Below are positions 5,230 through 6,321 of a stretch of 6,321 nt of DNA, one piece after another; positions within the stretch are counted from its first letter, which is position 1; every line of letters starts with the position of its first letter. A model generated the notes under the pieces. It searched no databases. It saw only the letters and a program-made list of their open reading frames with translations, and was not told the origin of the DNA. This DNA comes from Desulfosporosinus sp. UBA5188 (GTDB taxonomy: Bacteria > Bacillota > Desulfitobacteriia > Desulfitobacteriales > Desulfitobacteriaceae). Location: NCBI GenBank assembly GCA_002413075.1, contig DHWG01000188.1, forward strand, positions 14,179 through 20,499, read 5' to 3'. Made by a program: the position numbers and the translations under genes.

Positions 5230-5877
5230 TTATACTTTTAAGCGCTGACTCACTGACACCCCATCTCCAAACGGCAAAACAGTCGTGGTAAAATCCGGAT
5301 TCTGGCTAAGATCCTGTATAAATTGGCGCAAGCCATTCACCATTCGGTCATATTTTGGTGGGAATATACTTCCGGGAACCACCCAACCACGAAAAAGCAC
5401 ATTATCGACCACCATTACCCCTTCTGGGGCAATTAAGGGATAAATAAGATTCAAGTATTCTAAATATTCCCCTTTAGCGGCATCGATGAAAACAAAGTCA
5501 AACTTAGTCTCTAACGTGGGTAGGATCTTCCGGGCATCACCCTCTAAAGCCGTGATGCAGTTTTGAAGGCCCGCACGTTCAAAGTATTTAAGGGCCCTAG
5601 CACGTCGATCTTTATTCATATCAATCGTCGTGACATGTCCTCCCGTAGATTCCGCCGCACGCCCCAACCAGATTGTAGAATATCCGATCGCCGTGCCGAT
5701 TTCTAAAATAGCCTGCGCTTTGCCCATATGTACGAGTAAATTAAGGAAATTCCCCACCATTGGCGTCACGACTGGGATGGTTTCCTTTAGTGCCTGTTGT
5801 TCCATTTCTTGAAGCAGTGGGTCTCGTTCACCCAACAGCGTCTCAAGGTATCTTTCCATTTCAAAAGGGTAAAACAC
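5230..5877 (-). CDS. SAM-dependent O-methyltransferase (COG4122), TrmR/YrrM-like
   Basis: A 215-residue class I methyltransferase of the COMT/CCoAOMT-like O-methyltransferase 3 family. Motifs: SAM-binding ILEIGTAIGYSTIWLG (57-72), the acidic VTTIDMNKDRRARA (82-95), EGDARKILP (112-120), FVFIDAAKGEYLEYL (128-142) with metal ligand D132, VVDNVLFRG (156-164) with D158/N159, and the family C-terminal LPFGDGVSVS (201-210). The Bacillus member YrrM/TrmR methylates 5-hydroxyuridine at tRNA position 34 to 5-methoxyuridine; the family also includes small-molecule methyltransferases, so the substrate is inferred. The start is GTG at 5877 with AAGGGA 8 bases upstream; an in-frame ATG exists at codon 7. 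The peptidase-U32 genes that often follow yrrM are not here, which weakens a firm TrmR call, though a target tRNA-Pro(UGG) is encoded nearby. It heads the minus-strand block. Confidence 0.88.
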   Translation of the reverse strand: MFYPFEMERYLETLLGERDPLLQEMEQQALKETIPVVTPMVGNFLNLLVHMGKAQAILEIGTAIGYSTIWLGRAAESTGGHVTTIDMNKDRRARALKYFERAGLQNCITALEGDARKILPTLETKFDFVFIDAAKGEYLEYLNLIYPLIAPEGVMVVDNVLFRGWVVPGSIFPPKYDRMVNGLRQFIQDLSQNPDFTTTVLPFGDGVSVSQRLKV

Positions 5878-5930
5878 AGCTAACTTCCCTTCTTGTTCAC
5901 ATGAATCTAAGCAACAGTTTTTTCCAATAT

Positions 5931-5994
5931 TACTTTACCACAAAAATGGAGGATCGGGTAGGCGAGATAGGAAGGTGACCCGGCTAGTAAAGTA
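5931..5994. repeat. Nested inverted repeat upstream of the methyltransferase gene
   Basis: Outer arms TACTTTAC (5931-5938) and GTAAAGTA (5987-5994) are a perfect 8-base inverted repeat. Inside it CGGGT (5955-5959) pairs with ACCCG (5978-5982). This 64-base nested dyad could be a small mobile repeat or a structured 5' leader of the minus-strand block. Confidence 0.45.
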
Positions 5995-5999
5995 CAAAA

Positions 6000-6061
6000 G
6001 CAAGAACGTCCCCAGCTTGCACCATATACAAAGAAGACGGTGCACATGAAATGTGCCGTCT
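6000..6061. repeat. Hairpin pair resembling a REP/MITE-type repeat
   Basis: GCAAG (6000-6004) and CTTGC (6016-6020) enclose AACGTCCCCAG. Next AGACG-GT-GCACAT (6035-6047) pairs with ATGTGC-CGTCT (6051-6061) over a GAA loop with a 2-base bulge. On the minus strand the second hairpin is followed by TCTTTG, only a weak terminator tail. GGGGACGTT-type hairpins recur in intergenic regions of Clostridia, often near IS200-like transposases; this link is from memory and not proven here. Confidence 0.4.
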
Positions 6062-6131
6062 CCCAAAAACCTAGTCGCCAAACACGAATACTCAACTATC
6101 TCCAAAGCAAGACTAAACATCCTACTTTCCG

Positions 6132-6152
6132 CGTCTCACGTCTCACGTTCTC
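6132..6152. repeat. CGTCTCA heptamer tandem repeat
   Basis: Two exact CGTCTCA units (6132-6138, 6139-6145) followed by a degenerate CGTTCTC (6146-6152). Short heptamer runs like this are typical of intergenic repetitive DNA. Confidence 0.5.
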
Positions 6153-6229
6153 CGTTCCAAGCCAGGGACGCAGTGTCACACAAGCGCGACGTCTTTACGA
6201 AAGCAGATTAGCAAACTTCCGTGTAAGCG

Positions 6230-6296
6230 ACCCCAGATACGGGGTAGCGAACAAGGACGTGAGCTACCGCCATTGCGCCAAGGACGGCGCATATGG
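6230..6296 (+). repeat. Stem-loop array with GGA-containing hexaloops
   Basis: Three adjoining plus-strand hairpins. ACCCC/GGGGT (6230-6245). GGTAGC-GA-AC / GT-GA-GCTACC (6243-6268), whose two GA steps face each other and whose loop is AAGGAC. CCAT-TGCGCC / GGCGCA-T-ATGG (6270-6296), with the same AAGGAC loop and a one-base bulge. The second shares three bases with the first, so those two compete. An AGGGAC without a good stem occurs at 6164-6169. GGA in a hexaloop is the layout of CsrA/RsmA sites; a dispersed intergenic repeat is equally possible. Confidence 0.5.
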
Positions 6297-6298
6297 GG

Positions 6299-6321
6299 GT
6301 CTCTTATACACATCTCCGAGG
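6299..6321 (+). other. Residual Nextera (Tn5 mosaic end) sequencing adapter
   Basis: Bases 6299-6320 match, without mismatch, the Nextera transposase adapter read outward: most of the 19-base mosaic end (ending TTATACACATCT) followed by the CCGAG that begins the i7-side adapter. The last base, 6321, departs from the adapter. This is library-preparation sequence, not genome, and should be trimmed. Confidence 0.95.

Larger units (their letters stand above)
5878..6298. other. Contig-end intergenic region rich in inverted repeats
   Basis: About 420 bases with no convincing gene: the short minus-strand reading frames near 5907-6120 lack domains and ribosome sites. Contents from left to right: a nested inverted repeat (5931-5994), a GCAAG/CTTGC hairpin (6000-6020), a longer imperfect hairpin (6035-6061), a CGTCTCA tandem repeat (6132-6152), an ACCCC/GGGGT hairpin (6230-6245) and two AAGGAC-loop hairpins (6243-6296). 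No clear promoter of the methyltransferase gene was found. Confidence 0.6.

Noticed and set aside
5630..5978. Plus-strand frames of 60 and 72 codons over the methyltransferase start
   Set aside because: Shadows of the methyltransferase gene; no domain or ribosome site.
5907..6120. Two overlapping minus-strand frames of about 60 codons
   Set aside because: Rich in Cys, Trp and Phe, without recognisable domain or Shine-Dalgarno, and running through the inverted-repeat DNA; more likely chance.
6230..6296. CRISPR-like array
   Set aside because: The hairpins are adjacent, differ in stem sequence and have no regular spacers; no cas gene is present.

Overview
The window looks like one end-to-end draft contig from a spore-forming, low-to-mid GC Firmicute, most likely in the Desulfosporosinus/Desulfitobacterium group of Clostridia. 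This rests on strong AGGAGG-type ribosome binding sites, the rph-rdgB gene pair, and a P-loop protein carrying an alanyl-tRNA-synthetase 'second additional domain', a type I associate with that group. The taxon is an inference from gene content, not a database match. Every recognisable gene is on the minus strand, so the window reads biologically from right to left.

Right end (5878-6321): no convincing gene. It holds stacked inverted repeats, a heptamer tandem repeat and two stem-loops with identical AAGGAC loops. The last 22 or so bases are residual Nextera (Tn5) library adapter, not genome.

Central minus-strand block (5877 down to 2047): a class I SAM-dependent O-methyltransferase of the TrmR/YrrM type; a DUF1624 / heparan-alpha-glucosaminide N-acetyltransferase-like membrane protein; the P-loop + AlaRS-SAD protein, which has its own candidate promoter; rph (RNase PH); and rdgB (dITP/XTP pyrophosphatase). 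The last two overlap by 4 bases (GTGA). A tRNA cluster follows in the order Pro(UGG), Arg(UCU), His(GUG). It has its own near-consensus sigma-A promoter (TTGACG, 17 bases, TATACT) and a strong intrinsic terminator. The block leans towards tRNA and nucleotide quality control: RNase PH trims tRNA 3' ends, RdgB removes non-canonical NTPs, the methyltransferase family includes the wobble-uridine 5-methoxy enzyme, and the SAD fold is known from tRNA editing proteins.

Left part (1-1635): a 430-base intergenic stretch holds a possible 20-codon hydrophobic small ORF abutting a hairpin. Next comes a TVP38/TMEM64 (DedA-superfamily) membrane protein with a plausible terminator palindrome, then a gap of about 380 bases. 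The window ends in the N-terminus of a secreted protein cut by the contig edge.

Most genes are ordinary housekeeping genes. The parts most worth a second look are the P-loop/SAD fusion, the GGA-loop hairpin pair at the right end, and the small ORF next to the hairpin at 1471-1511.
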